From positions 1-64,000 of the forward strand of contig ONCX01000004.1 in NCBI GenBank assembly GCA_900316455.1: DNA of 64,000 nucleotides, given 5' to 3'. The stretch is from an uncultured Eubacteriales bacterium. GTDB taxonomy: Bacteria > Bacillota > Clostridia > Oscillospirales > Acutalibacteraceae. Both the position numbers and the translations under genes were made by a program. Of the stretch, positions 7,524-16,997 are shown in pieces; position 1 is the first letter of the stretch, and every line of letters starts with the position of its first letter. The notes under the pieces were generated by a model. The model was not told the DNA's origin, ran no database searches, and saw only the letters and a program-made list of their open reading frames with translations.

Positions 7524-10500
7524 TTATATCATATCCGTAAGTTTAAGATATTTGATCTTGCGTAAAGAGAAAGAATAAATCGCAAAAGAGTATATCGCGG
7601 TAATTACAGCTGATAATATCCATCCCATAAAGCTTGGTACAAGATAAAATCCTGCGTTTCGCTGTTCAATAAACCTGAGGATAAAATATCCGAATACCGC
7701 TCCCGCCGCTATTCCGAGGATAATGCCGATTATAGTGGTGGCAATCGTCTCACGAACCAAATACATGATTACTTCTTTAGTAGTAAATCCGTTGATTCTC
7801 ATAACTGTCAGTTCCCGCTTCTTCTGATTGAGATGCATGTTTTCCAGATTCAGCAGAATGAAATATGCCATAACTCCCGCGGCAACAATCAGTACAAGCG
7901 TCAGATACCGCAGCGCTGAAACCGAAGCCATTGTTGACTTATAAGAACTGACATTGCTGCTTATACCAGAAAAGCCCTTTATATTTTTAAGCTCTTTGGA
8001 AAAACTGTCTGTATCCTTGCAATTCTTCAAAAAGAAGCTGTTGACAGACGCTTTTTTACCGAAAGTTGCTTTATAGGCGTCTGCCGACATTACCATGCCT
8101 ATTCCGGTATAATTCTGATAGATTCCCTCCACCTTGGCGTCGTATGGCGTCATTGAAGAGTCGAAAAGCGTTATTGAGTCACCCGGTTCAATATGGTAAT
8201 ATTCCGCAGTTCTCCTCATGATACAGACCCCGTTTTTTCCGGGAATTACCTGTTTACCTGTGTGCGGATCAGTTAAATTGATGATTTTTGCTATATCCTC
8301 ATCGTTCGCGCACATAAGCATGCCGCTTGCAAGCTGATTTCCCGCGTGGAAAGTGATATATCGTGAATGGAGCTTAACGAATGATATGCTGTTTTTATCA
8401 AGTAGCGCTTCTATTTCCTTTTCGGCGGTTTTCGACTGATTGCGGTCAAATGATACGCGGTGATCGTATTGCAGAATTTCGTGATATTGTTTTTCCACTG
8501 CTGTTGTAATGCCGTTCTGCAATGTAAATCCTATAACCAGCAGAGCGCAGCAGCCGGCTATGCTTACTATTGTAACGCATATTCTCCGTATGTCTGTACG
8601 CATATTGCGTAAAACCAATCGTGTATAGAGCGGGGTGCGGATTGATTTCTTCGATACAGGGGATACTGTTTTTGTGGGCAGTTTGTCTTTCATAAGCTCA
8701 ACGGCAGGTGATTTTATCAGCTCTCCGCAGGCGACCAATACAGACAGAACAGTAATCAGAATTCCCACAAGGAACGTACCGACGGTAATAATCCAGTTAA
8801 ACCGGAATGGAATATCGGGAGTAACATAAAATCCATTATGCGCCGTAAGCGCGATTTTCTGCAAAGCAAAATATCCGATAGCGGCTCCTGAAATCATTCC
8901 CAGCACAGCGGAGGAAATCCCGAACATAAGATATTTCATAGCTGCTTCAAGGTTAAAGAATCCAAGTGCCTTGACTGTTCCGACGAGCTTTCTCTGTTCG
9001 TTTATAATACGTGCCATAGTCGCGTAAATCACAAGCACGCCTACCATTACAAACAAAAGCGAAAACGTCAGCGCAAGATTTCGGATATTTTCGGCTGAGG
9101 ACTTGGCGTGGATATATCCCGGATTACACTCCGCATTAAGAATCATCCAACGGCATTCCTTAATATCAGCCATAGATGTCTTTAATTTTTCAAGCTCCCT
9201 CTCCCCTTCTTCATATGCCTTAACAGATTGGTTGTACTTGTCTTCGGCTTTTTTGATTTTTTCCTTTGCCTCATCGAGCTTCTTTTTACCTTTTCGATAC
9301 TCTGACAATCCCTTAATGTATTGCTTCAGTCCTTTATTGTATTGTTTTTCGGCTTTTTCGATTTTTTTCTTTGCATCATTATACTTTTTTTCGCCTTCAT
9401 TATACTCTGACAATACTTTATTATATTGTTTCAGACCATCGCTGTACTGCTTGATGTACTGATAGACGTCAGTGCTGAGAACGCCAAGTGAATCTTGCTT
9501 TTCTATTTGATTCTCTATGTCATCAATTTCATTTATTGAGATATAATCCTTTATTTGCGTAACGTATTTGTCAGTGTTTCCCTCATATTCCGTACCCGCA
9601 AGCGCTTTATCAAGAATTATGATTAGTTTTTCATCAACTTCGTCCAGAGCCGCCTTGTTTTTTTCTAACGCTTTTTTTGCTTCGTCAAGCTGTTTACGAC
9701 CGTTTGCAAGTTCATTTTTTGCACTGTCGAGCTTTTTCTTTCCGTCAGCAAGCGCCTTTTTTCCATTTTCAAGTTTTTTCTTTCCGTCGGTCAGCTTTTT
9801 TTCATTTTCATTTATCAGCTTATTATTTTCGTCGATCTTCTTTCGTGATGCTGTGAGTTTTTGCCTTGCTGAATCAAGCTTTTCCTGTCCCTGATTGATT
9901 TTTTTTATGTACATGTCCATTATTTCGGAATACCTTATGTCGGACCGTTCCTTGGCAAGTTCCTCCAGATGGCTGAGTACCGATGATGAAAGATTGTCGT
10001 ATTTTTTTCCGATAACGCGCATGTTATCCGGTTTGTTAATTCTTACAAGCGCTTTCATAAAGCAGTTTTGTGTCGAGTCAGTGTCAAAAGACTCTTGTGG
10101 TACGATAACATACCGGTTGTCGCCGCTGTATTTTTCATAGGCGTAGTGATCGGCGTGTACAAAAGAGCCGGTAACCATGAATTCCGAATAAAGGAGATAG
10201 TTGGCAAGTCCCCCGCTTGCCGAGCCGATTTTTACGTTATCACCGACGTGCAGTCCCATGCGTTGCATTATCTCGCATTCCAGCGCACATTCCTGTACGC
10301 TTTCGGGCATACGTCCCTCACGAAGCTCGGCTTTTCCGATTCTATCGGGAACGGAGATGACTGTTACAGCTTCGTTTGCATTTGCCCCGATCAGTTTTGC
10401 GGTAGTGGAATAAACCCCCTCAGCGTCGCTGATTCCGTTGAGATTTTTAATGGATTCAATATCGTCCTGTGTAATCAGCATATTGGAAGTAATTTCAAAA

Positions 10501-10676
10501 TCTCTGAATTTAAGTTTATTAAAATAGTCTGACGCGTTAATAGTTAATGCGTCAGCAGAGAAATGAATCCCCAAAAACGCTGTTACAGCAAGCATACTTA
10601 TGACGACTATTGAAACATAGGATACAAACTGTTTTGTAATATTTCGACAATTATCCTTAATTTGCGTTTTTTTCAT
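7524..10676 (-). CDS. FtsX/MacB-type ABC transporter permease with long extracytoplasmic coiled coil
   Basis: A 1050-residue permease built from two units, each one membrane span, an outside domain and a three-span FtsX domain. Spans are near 12-34, three from about 535 to 665, one near 690-712 and three from about 920 to 1045. The first outside domain contains heptad-rich Lys/Glu/Leu repeats (about 245-330 and 395-505) forming a long coiled coil, as in other Firmicute permeases of this type. The second repeats the MacB-like fold. Start: the ATG at 10676 has GGTGG six bases upstream and matches the paralogous remnant's N-terminus; an upstream start would add nine residues. First gene of the operon with the GAF-ABC ATPase. 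Substrate unknown; peptides, lipoproteins or envelope lipids are family possibilities. Confidence 0.88.
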   Translation of the reverse strand: MKKTQIKDNCRNITKQFVSYVSIVVISMLAVTAFLGIHFSADALTINASDYFNKLKFRDFEITSNMLITQDDIESIKNLNGISDAEGVYSTTAKLIGANANEAVTVISVPDRIGKAELREGRMPESVQECALECEIMQRMGLHVGDNVKIGSASGGLANYLLYSEFMVTGSFVHADHYAYEKYSGDNRYVIVPQESFDTDSTQNCFMKALVRINKPDNMRVIGKKYDNLSSSVLSHLEELAKERSDIRYSEIMDMYIKKINQGQEKLDSARQKLTASRKKIDENNKLINENEKKLTDGKKKLENGKKALADGKKKLDSAKNELANGRKQLDEAKKALEKNKAALDEVDEKLIIILDKALAGTEYEGNTDKYVTQIKDYISINEIDDIENQIEKQDSLGVLSTDVYQYIKQYSDGLKQYNKVLSEYNEGEKKYNDAKKKIEKAEKQYNKGLKQYIKGLSEYRKGKKKLDEAKEKIKKAEDKYNQSVKAYEEGERELEKLKTSMADIKECRWMILNAECNPGYIHAKSSAENIRNLALTFSLLFVMVGVLVIYATMARIINEQRKLVGTVKALGFFNLEAAMKYLMFGISSAVLGMISGAAIGYFALQKIALTAHNGFYVTPDIPFRFNWIITVGTFLVGILITVLSVLVACGELIKSPAVELMKDKLPTKTVSPVSKKSIRTPLYTRLVLRNMRTDIRRICVTIVSIAGCCALLVIGFTLQNGITTAVEKQYHEILQYDHRVSFDRNQSKTAEKEIEALLDKNSISFVKLHSRYITFHAGNQLASGMLMCANDEDIAKIINLTDPHTGKQVIPGKNGVCIMRRTAEYYHIEPGDSITLFDSSMTPYDAKVEGIYQNYTGIGMVMSADAYKATFGKKASVNSFFLKNCKDTDSFSKELKNIKGFSGISSNVSSYKSTMASVSALRYLTLVLIVAAGVMAYFILLNLENMHLNQKKRELTVMRINGFTTKEVIMYLVRETIATTIIGIILGIAAGAVFGYFILRFIEQRNAGFYLVPSFMGWILSAVITAIYSFAIYSFSLRKIKYLKLTDMI

Positions 10677-10895
10677 GCTAAACCACCATTTTATTAAATG
10701 CAATAAATTCTATTCATAATATTTTATATCATGATGTCCAACAAATGTCTAATAAAAATGTAGAATTTTTCTCTTGAATTATTTAATTTTTTGTAAATTA
10801 TAACAGGCAGATTTGTTACTATTAAGTAACATACTTTTTGCAAAAAAAATTTAGAAATATTATGAAATATACTTAAAGAATCAGCAAAAAAAGTA

Positions 10896-10923
10896 TTGAC
10901 AAATTTTTATTTTTTAGTATGAT
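10896..10923 (+). promoter_or_regulatory. Sigma-A promoter of the HAD phosphatase gene
   Basis: TTGACA (10896-10901), 16-bp spacer, TATGAT (10918-10923), 45 bp before the ATG. The rest of 10677-10967 is AT-rich and must also hold the divergent promoter for the ABC operon, which I could not place with confidence. Confidence 0.75.
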
Positions 10924-10967
10924 GAAATTAGCCAATTAAAAATATTAAAGCTTAGGAGGATTTATCA

Positions 10968-12074
10968 ATGAAAAACTCTACAAACAAATGGAAAACATCT
11001 ACTATCGTGGTAGCGTGTCTGCTTGCGGTTGTAACCACATTCTACGCGCTTGGCGTGGGATGGAAAACCGAAAGCACGCAGGAAAAAGTTTCCCCTGATA
11101 CAGCTCTCTCGCTGTGGACGGACAATGCCAAAGCCAAGGATAAGCTGGTAGCCTATATGAACGCTATCACTGAGGAAGGCGGCGCGGATTTCATTCCGGT
11201 TGAGAACCGCATAGCTGTCTTTGACCTCGACGGCACGCTTTTCTGTGAAACCGACCCGAATTACTTTGACTATACCCTGCTCGTTTACCGCGTTCTGGAA
11301 GATGAGAATTACAAGGATAAGGCAAGTGACTTTGAAAAGGAAACCGCTCAGAAAATTGTCACTCTCAATGAAACCGGCAAAGCCGCAAAAGGTCTTGAGG
11401 TGGATCACGGCAAGGCAGTTGCTTCGGCTTTCAAAGGTATGACAGTCGGCGAGTTCAACAGCTACATACAGGAATTCAAAAAGCTTCCCATGCCGAGTTA
11501 CGATGGTATGAAACGCGGCGACGGATTCTATAAGCCGATGCTCCAGATTGTTGAATATTTACAGGCAAATGATTTTACTGTCTATATCGTCAGCGGAACG
11601 GATCGCTTCATTGTGCGTGGCATACTCGATAATTCTCCCCTTAATATTCCAAACAGGCAGATCATAGGCTCTGACGAAACGCTTGTTGCTCCGGATCAGG
11701 GCGATACCGACGGTCTTTCTTATGTTTATGATGACGATGACAAGCTTGTTCTCGGCGGTGATTTTATAATTAAAAATCTCAAGATGAACAAGGTCACTGT
11801 AATCGCTCAGGAAATCGGCGTGCAGCCTGTGCTTTCTTTCGGCAACAGCACCGGCGATTCCAGCATGGCGGAATATGTAACAAGCAATAATCCCTACAAG
11901 AGCCTCGCCTTTATGCTTTGCTGCGACGATCTCGAACGCGAGAACGGCAATCAGGAAAAGGCTGACAAAATGTTCGGTCTTTGTGAGGAATTTGACTGGG
12001 TTCCCATCTCCATGAAGAATGACTGGACTACAATTTACGGTGATGGCGTAACAAAGAAAAATCCCCAGAAATGA
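10968..12074 (+). CDS. Membrane-anchored HAD-family phosphatase
   Basis: A 368-residue phosphohydrolase with a single N-terminal membrane segment (about 12-30) that should act as an uncleaved anchor or signal peptide, placing the catalytic domain outside. HAD motif I is FDLDGTLF (nucleophile Asp86, acid Asp88), motif II YIVSGTDR (near 207), a Lys-containing segment IIKNLKMNK, and motif IV FGNSTGDSSM (near 292-299). This arrangement resembles phosphoserine-phosphatase-like HAD enzymes with an inserted cap between motifs I and II. Strong AGGAGG site. It stands alone between its own promoter and a terminator. The substrate cannot be read from the sequence. Codon use is richer in GC than the flanking AT-rich genes. 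Confidence 0.85.
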   Translation: MKNSTNKWKTSTIVVACLLAVVTTFYALGVGWKTESTQEKVSPDTALSLWTDNAKAKDKLVAYMNAITEEGGADFIPVENRIAVFDLDGTLFCETDPNYFDYTLLVYRVLEDENYKDKASDFEKETAQKIVTLNETGKAAKGLEVDHGKAVASAFKGMTVGEFNSYIQEFKKLPMPSYDGMKRGDGFYKPMLQIVEYLQANDFTVYIVSGTDRFIVRGILDNSPLNIPNRQIIGSDETLVAPDQGDTDGLSYVYDDDDKLVLGGDFIIKNLKMNKVTVIAQEIGVQPVLSFGNSTGDSSMAEYVTSNNPYKSLAFMLCCDDLERENGNQEKADKMFGLCEEFDWVPISMKNDWTTIYGDGVTKKNPQK

Positions 12075-12127
12075 TAAGGTAAAACGCAAATATCTGCGGC
12101 AATAGACGGGATTTGAGTAATATTATA

Positions 12128-12177
12128 AAGATCTGCATGGTTGAGAGAAAGATTCTCAACTCATGCAGATCTTTTTT
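12128..12177. terminator. Terminator between convergent HAD and glycosyltransferase genes
   Basis: Stem AAGATCTGCATG / CATGCAGATCTT with an inner stem TTGAGAG/TTCTCAA, followed by TTTTTT on the plus strand; the opposite strand has a shorter T-rich end. Confidence 0.85.
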
Positions 12178-12204
12178 AAAATAATTTGGGTATTAATTTT
12201 GCGG

Positions 12205-13146
12205 TTATTTTTTTGATGATAAGTGATTATTCATTATATTGAGATATAATTCGTAAAGCTGATGGTGCTTTTTGATTACAACGTCAAGAATTATTCCGCA
12301 TGTAAACATCAATATGCCAAACAAAGCGATCACTCCGGAAACTATTAGCGTGGGAAAACGAGGAACCAATCCCGTCTCAAAAAATTCTATAAGAACCGGA
12401 ATGAACATTATCAGAGATATTATCCAAAGCAAAATTGAAATCAAACTAAAAAACATAAACGGCTTATATTCTCTGAAAAGAATAAATATAGTTCTTAAAA
12501 CCTTGATTCCATCAGAGACAGTATTCAGCTTTGAATGACTTCCTTCAGGACGGTCGCGATATCCTACAGGTATTTCTTTGAGAAGAAAATTCTTGTCCAG
12601 CGCGTGAATTGTCATCTCGGTTTCAATTTCAAATCCATGAGAGAGAATCGGAAATGACTTGACAAACATTTTACTGAACGCTCTGTATCCAGTCATAATA
12701 TCCTTGACTTTGCTGTGAAAGAGATGGTTTATCAGAAAACGCACCAGTCTGTTCCCCGAATTATGAAAAGGACGCTTGTTTTCGGTAAAGTAGGTTGAAG
12801 AGAGCCTGTCCCCTATCACCATATCAGCTTTGTTTGTGAGAATAAGCTCTGCCATTTCACGTGCGTTTTCAGCAGGGTATGTATCGTCGCCGTCCGCCAT
12901 AATATAGCAGTCGGCGTCAATTTCGCGAAACATACTGCGTATTACATTCCCTTTCCCCTGTCGGTATTCATGTCTGACTATGGCTCCTGCTTTTGCAGCG
13001 ATTTGAGCAGTATTGTCTGTCGAATTGTTGTCATATACATAGATATCCGCATTTGGAAGTTCTTTTTTAAAATCAGTTACAACCTTTTCGATTGTTTTAC
13101 ATTCGTTGTAACATGGTATTAATACGGCTATTTTTTTATCATTCAT
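12205..13146 (-). CDS. GT2 family glycosyltransferase with two C-terminal membrane spans
   Basis: A 313-residue inverting glycosyltransferase of the dolichol-phosphate-mannose-synthase/GtrB type. The catalytic domain begins IAVLIPCYNECKTI, has DNNSTDNT, the metal-binding MADGDDTY and the acceptor-region GDRLSSTYF and TGYRAFSK. Two hydrophobic segments follow (about 225-250 and 262-290). Family members load a sugar from a nucleotide donor onto undecaprenyl phosphate on the cytoplasmic face. The ATG has GAGGAG upstream and overlaps the preceding membrane-protein gene by eight bases, so the three genes 16875-12205 are one operon. The polyprenyl-sugar product would be the natural donor for the two polytopic neighbours (inference). 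Confidence 0.88.
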   Translation of the reverse strand: MNDKKIAVLIPCYNECKTIEKVVTDFKKELPNADIYVYDNNSTDNTAQIAAKAGAIVRHEYRQGKGNVIRSMFREIDADCYIMADGDDTYPAENAREMAELILTNKADMVIGDRLSSTYFTENKRPFHNSGNRLVRFLINHLFHSKVKDIMTGYRAFSKMFVKSFPILSHGFEIETEMTIHALDKNFLLKEIPVGYRDRPEGSHSKLNTVSDGIKVLRTIFILFREYKPFMFFSLISILLWIISLIMFIPVLIEFFETGLVPRFPTLIVSGVIALFGILMFTCGIILDVVIKKHHQLYELYLNIMNNHLSSKK

Positions 13147-15007
13147 GATTTATTGTCTCCTCGTTCTTTGTTTCTTTTGAATTATTCCTGAATGCAATAA
13201 CCGCCAAAAAAGGCAGACAGCAGAATGTTGCGTAGGCATATCTCAATTCAGCAAAAACAGGTGTGGCAATGAGAAGAGAAACGATTATCGCTATGCAAGG
13301 CAATGCAGAAAAGACCGTGATTTTATCTTTTTTTCGGTATCCAATAAAAACGGTTAAAAGCAGAAGCCATGTATACAAGCCTATACTGAGAAACGGTTTT
13401 AATATATCCAGATATTCAAAAAGCTTAATGTAAGAATATACTGCTTTTTGGAGAGCGTTTGAATAAACAATTCTCATTGTTCCCACATCGTCAGTAGCAG
13501 AGGTAAATGTAAATTTCCAATAATCATAGCCGCCGTTCCAATAGCCCTTGGTTTGGTCAACCCATGCCAAAATATATGATTTTGGATGAGATATTCCAAG
13601 TTTAAAATACAAACCGATATATTCAGACTTATGTTGAGTGAAATAATCCTGACCGCCATGATCTCTGATATAAAATTTTATCGGATCGGATATATCCGGA
13701 TCATATATTTCTTTGATTTTATCGATTTCTATTACTTTAGAAATAAGCTTTTTTTGTTCGTCAGAAAGATCGTCGTTATCAACAACCGTTCTCGAAATCT
13801 GCTGGAGAGGAATTGACAGCGATTCGACCGGCGCCGGCTGCGTAACGCCCAATGCGCTGAGTACAGGATGTTTAAGCAGCAAAGATACAAATATTACACA
13901 AATCAGCGAAACACATAATTTTTGGTTCTTTTTTCCAAACCAAAGAACAAAAATTATAAATGTCAAAGCAAAAGCAAACATTCCGTTGCTCCTGAGCAAA
14001 CACATTCCGAATCCGCTTAAAACGGAAATTGACAAATTTAAATTTTGTGATTTACCTAAGTTTTCAAGATAACGGAAAACAGACACCGTAAAAAACAATG
14101 TTGCAGCTGAAAAAGGTATGTCCTTCCACATTGTAAAGCTGTATGTCATGTTTATAGGCAGAAGCATGAAAAACAATGCTGTGCAGATAATAACATTTTT
14201 GCATATATTTAGCTGGTGAAATGTTACAATTACATATGAAAATGCAGCCGAAAGAAGCATTATTGAAAACAAGTTGTATAATGCTACTCCTATATTCAGG
14301 CTGTTAAAAAGAGATTGCCCTATTGTAACAAACACTCGGATCATCATAGTGTGATAAAAAGGATGATGATTTGAATATTGACCTGATAGTATCTGCTCCA
14401 ATTGTTCTCTGTTATCGCCTGAAGATATTCCCGGATAATAACATAAAAGCATAATAAGAGAAAAGAATACAGTTATAACCGCAAATGACTTCAAAAATAC
14501 ACTGCGAGAATCTGAATTATAATTGTACCTGTTCCAGACAAACGACGTCAGCTTTTGTGAAATAAAGCTTAAAATAAAATAAACAATATATGTTCCGCCA
14601 ATAAAAAGCATAGGCACATAAAACAGAATAAATATCACATTAAAAAGAGCCATGTTGTTCATAAGATTTTCAATTTGCGAAGGTCTTTTTAATGAAGCTG
14701 CTATTCTTTCTATCATTGAAGAGGAAAGATCGTGGTTTGCCAGAATAATAGTAAAAGAGAAAACGGCAGCTAAAATAACATTTAAACGTTCATTTCTTTT
14801 GAATATAGCTTTTTTATCATGATTTAGATTTTTTTTGCATAAAAACCCTAAAAGTCCGATAAGAAGGTATATTACATAATATGACCTTGTATATATCAAA
14901 ATACTAAGCCATGCAAACATGGTGATATTTTGAATAACACTGTGAATTATTGTAAAACGATCACTAAATAATACACTACGTATATATTTTTTATCAAAAA
15001 GATTCAT
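13139..15007 (-). CDS. Polytopic membrane protein, GT-C glycosyltransferase-like (paralog 1)
   Basis: A 622-residue protein with about a dozen hydrophobic spans. I recognise it as resembling the DUF6020-type multi-span proteins of Firmicutes but not a characterised enzyme. A probable outside loop after the early spans holds SSGDNREQLE and SNHHPFYHTMM (about 190-215), placed like the acidic first-loop motif of GT-C enzymes. A second large hydrophilic segment (about 395-500) ends in GYWNGGYDYWKFTF. The downstream paralog in the same operon shares length, order and motifs. ATGA overlap of four bases with the preceding gene shows translational coupling. Role as a lipid-linked sugar transferase to the envelope is inference from the GT2 partner. 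Confidence 0.7.
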   Translation of the reverse strand: MNLFDKKYIRSVLFSDRFTIIHSVIQNITMFAWLSILIYTRSYYVIYLLIGLLGFLCKKNLNHDKKAIFKRNERLNVILAAVFSFTIILANHDLSSSMIERIAASLKRPSQIENLMNNMALFNVIFILFYVPMLFIGGTYIVYFILSFISQKLTSFVWNRYNYNSDSRSVFLKSFAVITVFFSLIMLLCYYPGISSGDNREQLEQILSGQYSNHHPFYHTMMIRVFVTIGQSLFNSLNIGVALYNLFSIMLLSAAFSYVIVTFHQLNICKNVIICTALFFMLLPINMTYSFTMWKDIPFSAATLFFTVSVFRYLENLGKSQNLNLSISVLSGFGMCLLRSNGMFAFALTFIIFVLWFGKKNQKLCVSLICVIFVSLLLKHPVLSALGVTQPAPVESLSIPLQQISRTVVDNDDLSDEQKKLISKVIEIDKIKEIYDPDISDPIKFYIRDHGGQDYFTQHKSEYIGLYFKLGISHPKSYILAWVDQTKGYWNGGYDYWKFTFTSATDDVGTMRIVYSNALQKAVYSYIKLFEYLDILKPFLSIGLYTWLLLLTVFIGYRKKDKITVFSALPCIAIIVSLLIATPVFAELRYAYATFCCLPFLAVIAFRNNSKETKNEETINHE

Positions 15008-16875
15008 GCCTGTTTCCTCTCATTATCAGATGAATTTATAATTGCTTTGCGCGGCAAATTGGAATTGCTCTCACTGAAAGCGGCCATTGCCAAAAAAGGC
15101 AGACAACAGAACAAACCGTATGCATACCGGAATTCCGCGAAAACAGGCGTACCCAATAGTAGTGAAAAAATAATTGACAAGCATGGAACTGAGGAAAAAA
15201 ATATTATCTTATCTTTTTTTCTGTATCCTATAAAAGCAACAAGAAGAATCAACCACGTATGCAGACCTATGCTCACAAACGGCTTGAGCAGATCCACAAT
15301 TTCAAAAAGAGTGCAATATAAGAAAACCGCTTTTTCCATACCATTAAAAATAACAGTTCTCTTTAATCCAAGTTGATTGTCAGAAAATGCATAAGAAAAT
15401 TTTACATAATCATAACCGCCATTCCAATATCCTCTCGTCTGGTCGATCCACGCTGTAATATATGATTTGGGGTGTTTGAACCCAAGCTGCAAATATAGAA
15501 GCGCATATTCAGTCTTGTGATTTTTAATATATTCCTGACTTCCTTTGGAGCGAAGGTGAATTTTAAGCGGGTCTGATAGTATAGGTGTATACAGAGTTTT
15601 TATTTTATCAATATCAGCGACTTTTGATATTAATTCTTTCTGATTGTCTGTCAGATCGTCATTTTCTATTACAGTTCTGGCAATCTGCTGAATTTGCATA
15701 GATGAAAGCTCAACTATATCTGATTGTGATACATTCATTGCATTCAATACAGGATAAGTCATTATTAGAGCTGTTGCAAGTACAGACGCTAATGAAATAA
15801 GCATTTTTCTATGTGATTTACCAAACATAAAACCAAAAAAAACAAGTGTTATGAAAACAACTATCAATCCATTGCCTCTGAAAAGGCACACACCCATTCC
15901 ACTCGCAGTTAAAATAAGAGCATTCATTTTTAAATTATTTCCGATTCTCTTGAGATATCTGAATATTGAAACCGTAAACAATAAAATAAATGCATTAAAA
16001 GGCGTATCCTTCCACATATTAAAGCTGAACATGATATTATAGGGCATAAGCATATATATCAATGCTGCGGAAAGAATAATCTTTTTGTTTATATGAAGCT
16101 GATAGAGCGTAAGTACCGCATACGCAAACGCGGACGACACAAAAGCGATGCACGCAACGCTGTAAAGAGCAGCGCCAATATTAATATCGTTAAAAACTTT
16201 AATGCCTAAAAGAATAAAAAGACGAACAACCATAGTATGATAGAATGGATTTCGATTTGAATATGTTCCGGAAGTTATTTCTGAAACCTGCGCGATAGTA
16301 TCAGGACAAAAAAATCCGGGATAGAAGCCTAATAGCATTATTATTAAATAAAAGATGCTTATCATTAGGAATGCTGAACAAAATATCTTTTTTTCAGGAG
16401 TATTATAAGAATTATTTTCCCATTTGAAATACGCAATTTTTTCACTTATGAATTGTAAAATAAAAAATATCAGATACATTCCTCCGAGAAAAAGAACGGG
16501 CAGGCAAAGTAAAAAGATATATATTTTATAATTCATAAACTGAAAAAGACTTATCTTAGCTATAAATTGTTTATGTATCGAAAGAGATTGATATATTGAT
16601 TTTGTGAGTGAAGAAAACATATCATAATTCGCAGCTATTAACACTAAAGAAAAAATTGAAGCAATGAGTAAATTTGCTCTATCATATTTTTTATTTGTAA
16701 ATTGACGACAGTAAAATCCTGAAAACCCTATAATTAAATAAATGACATAATATGAGTTTGTATATGACATGAGCAGTGTCCAGAAAAACATTGTAACCAA
16801 TTGAATTAAATTGTGAATAAAGCCAAGACGGTCGTCTGTCAGATAATTCCTCAATATTTCATTTTTACGACTCAT
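15004..16875 (-). CDS. Polytopic membrane protein, GT-C glycosyltransferase-like (paralog 2)
   Basis: A 623-residue tandem paralog of the next gene, with the same span pattern and matching motifs: FFCPDTIAQV then SNRNPFYHTMV (about 188-215), a hydrophilic region containing ARTVIENDDLTDNQKELI (paralog 1 has SRTVVDNDDLSDEQKKLI) and GYWNGGYDYVKFSY. The likely ligand residues differ (CPDT against GDNR, NRNP against NHHP), which suggests the two copies have diverged in donor or acceptor use. GGTGA lies before the ATG. It is the first gene of the three-gene operon. Confidence 0.7.
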   Translation of the reverse strand: MSRKNEILRNYLTDDRLGFIHNLIQLVTMFFWTLLMSYTNSYYVIYLIIGFSGFYCRQFTNKKYDRANLLIASIFSLVLIAANYDMFSSLTKSIYQSLSIHKQFIAKISLFQFMNYKIYIFLLCLPVLFLGGMYLIFFILQFISEKIAYFKWENNSYNTPEKKIFCSAFLMISIFYLIIMLLGFYPGFFCPDTIAQVSEITSGTYSNRNPFYHTMVVRLFILLGIKVFNDINIGAALYSVACIAFVSSAFAYAVLTLYQLHINKKIILSAALIYMLMPYNIMFSFNMWKDTPFNAFILLFTVSIFRYLKRIGNNLKMNALILTASGMGVCLFRGNGLIVVFITLVFFGFMFGKSHRKMLISLASVLATALIMTYPVLNAMNVSQSDIVELSSMQIQQIARTVIENDDLTDNQKELISKVADIDKIKTLYTPILSDPLKIHLRSKGSQEYIKNHKTEYALLYLQLGFKHPKSYITAWIDQTRGYWNGGYDYVKFSYAFSDNQLGLKRTVIFNGMEKAVFLYCTLFEIVDLLKPFVSIGLHTWLILLVAFIGYRKKDKIIFFSSVPCLSIIFSLLLGTPVFAEFRYAYGLFCCLPFLAMAAFSESNSNLPRKAIINSSDNERKQA

Positions 16876-16917
16876 ATTCAGTCACCTTTCATCACCTTTG
16901 TACAACAATATTTTTAA

Positions 16918-16958
16918 TAAATCCCGCAGCTTACGTTATTATGTAAACTGCGGGATTT
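16918..16958 (-). terminator. Terminator downstream of the S1 gene
   Basis: Near-perfect stem AAATCCCGCAG / CTGCGGGATTT with inner TTTAC/GTAAG-type pairing, followed on the minus strand by an AT-rich end. Confidence 0.8.
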
Positions 16959-16997
16959 GAGGTCAGTAATTGCAAAAAATCATTTGCGTATTATTGT

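Noticed and set aside
9103..9894. Long plus-strand open frames rich in Ser and Phe
   Set aside because: They are the antisense of the Lys/Glu-rich coiled coil of the ABC permease, a usual composition artefact.
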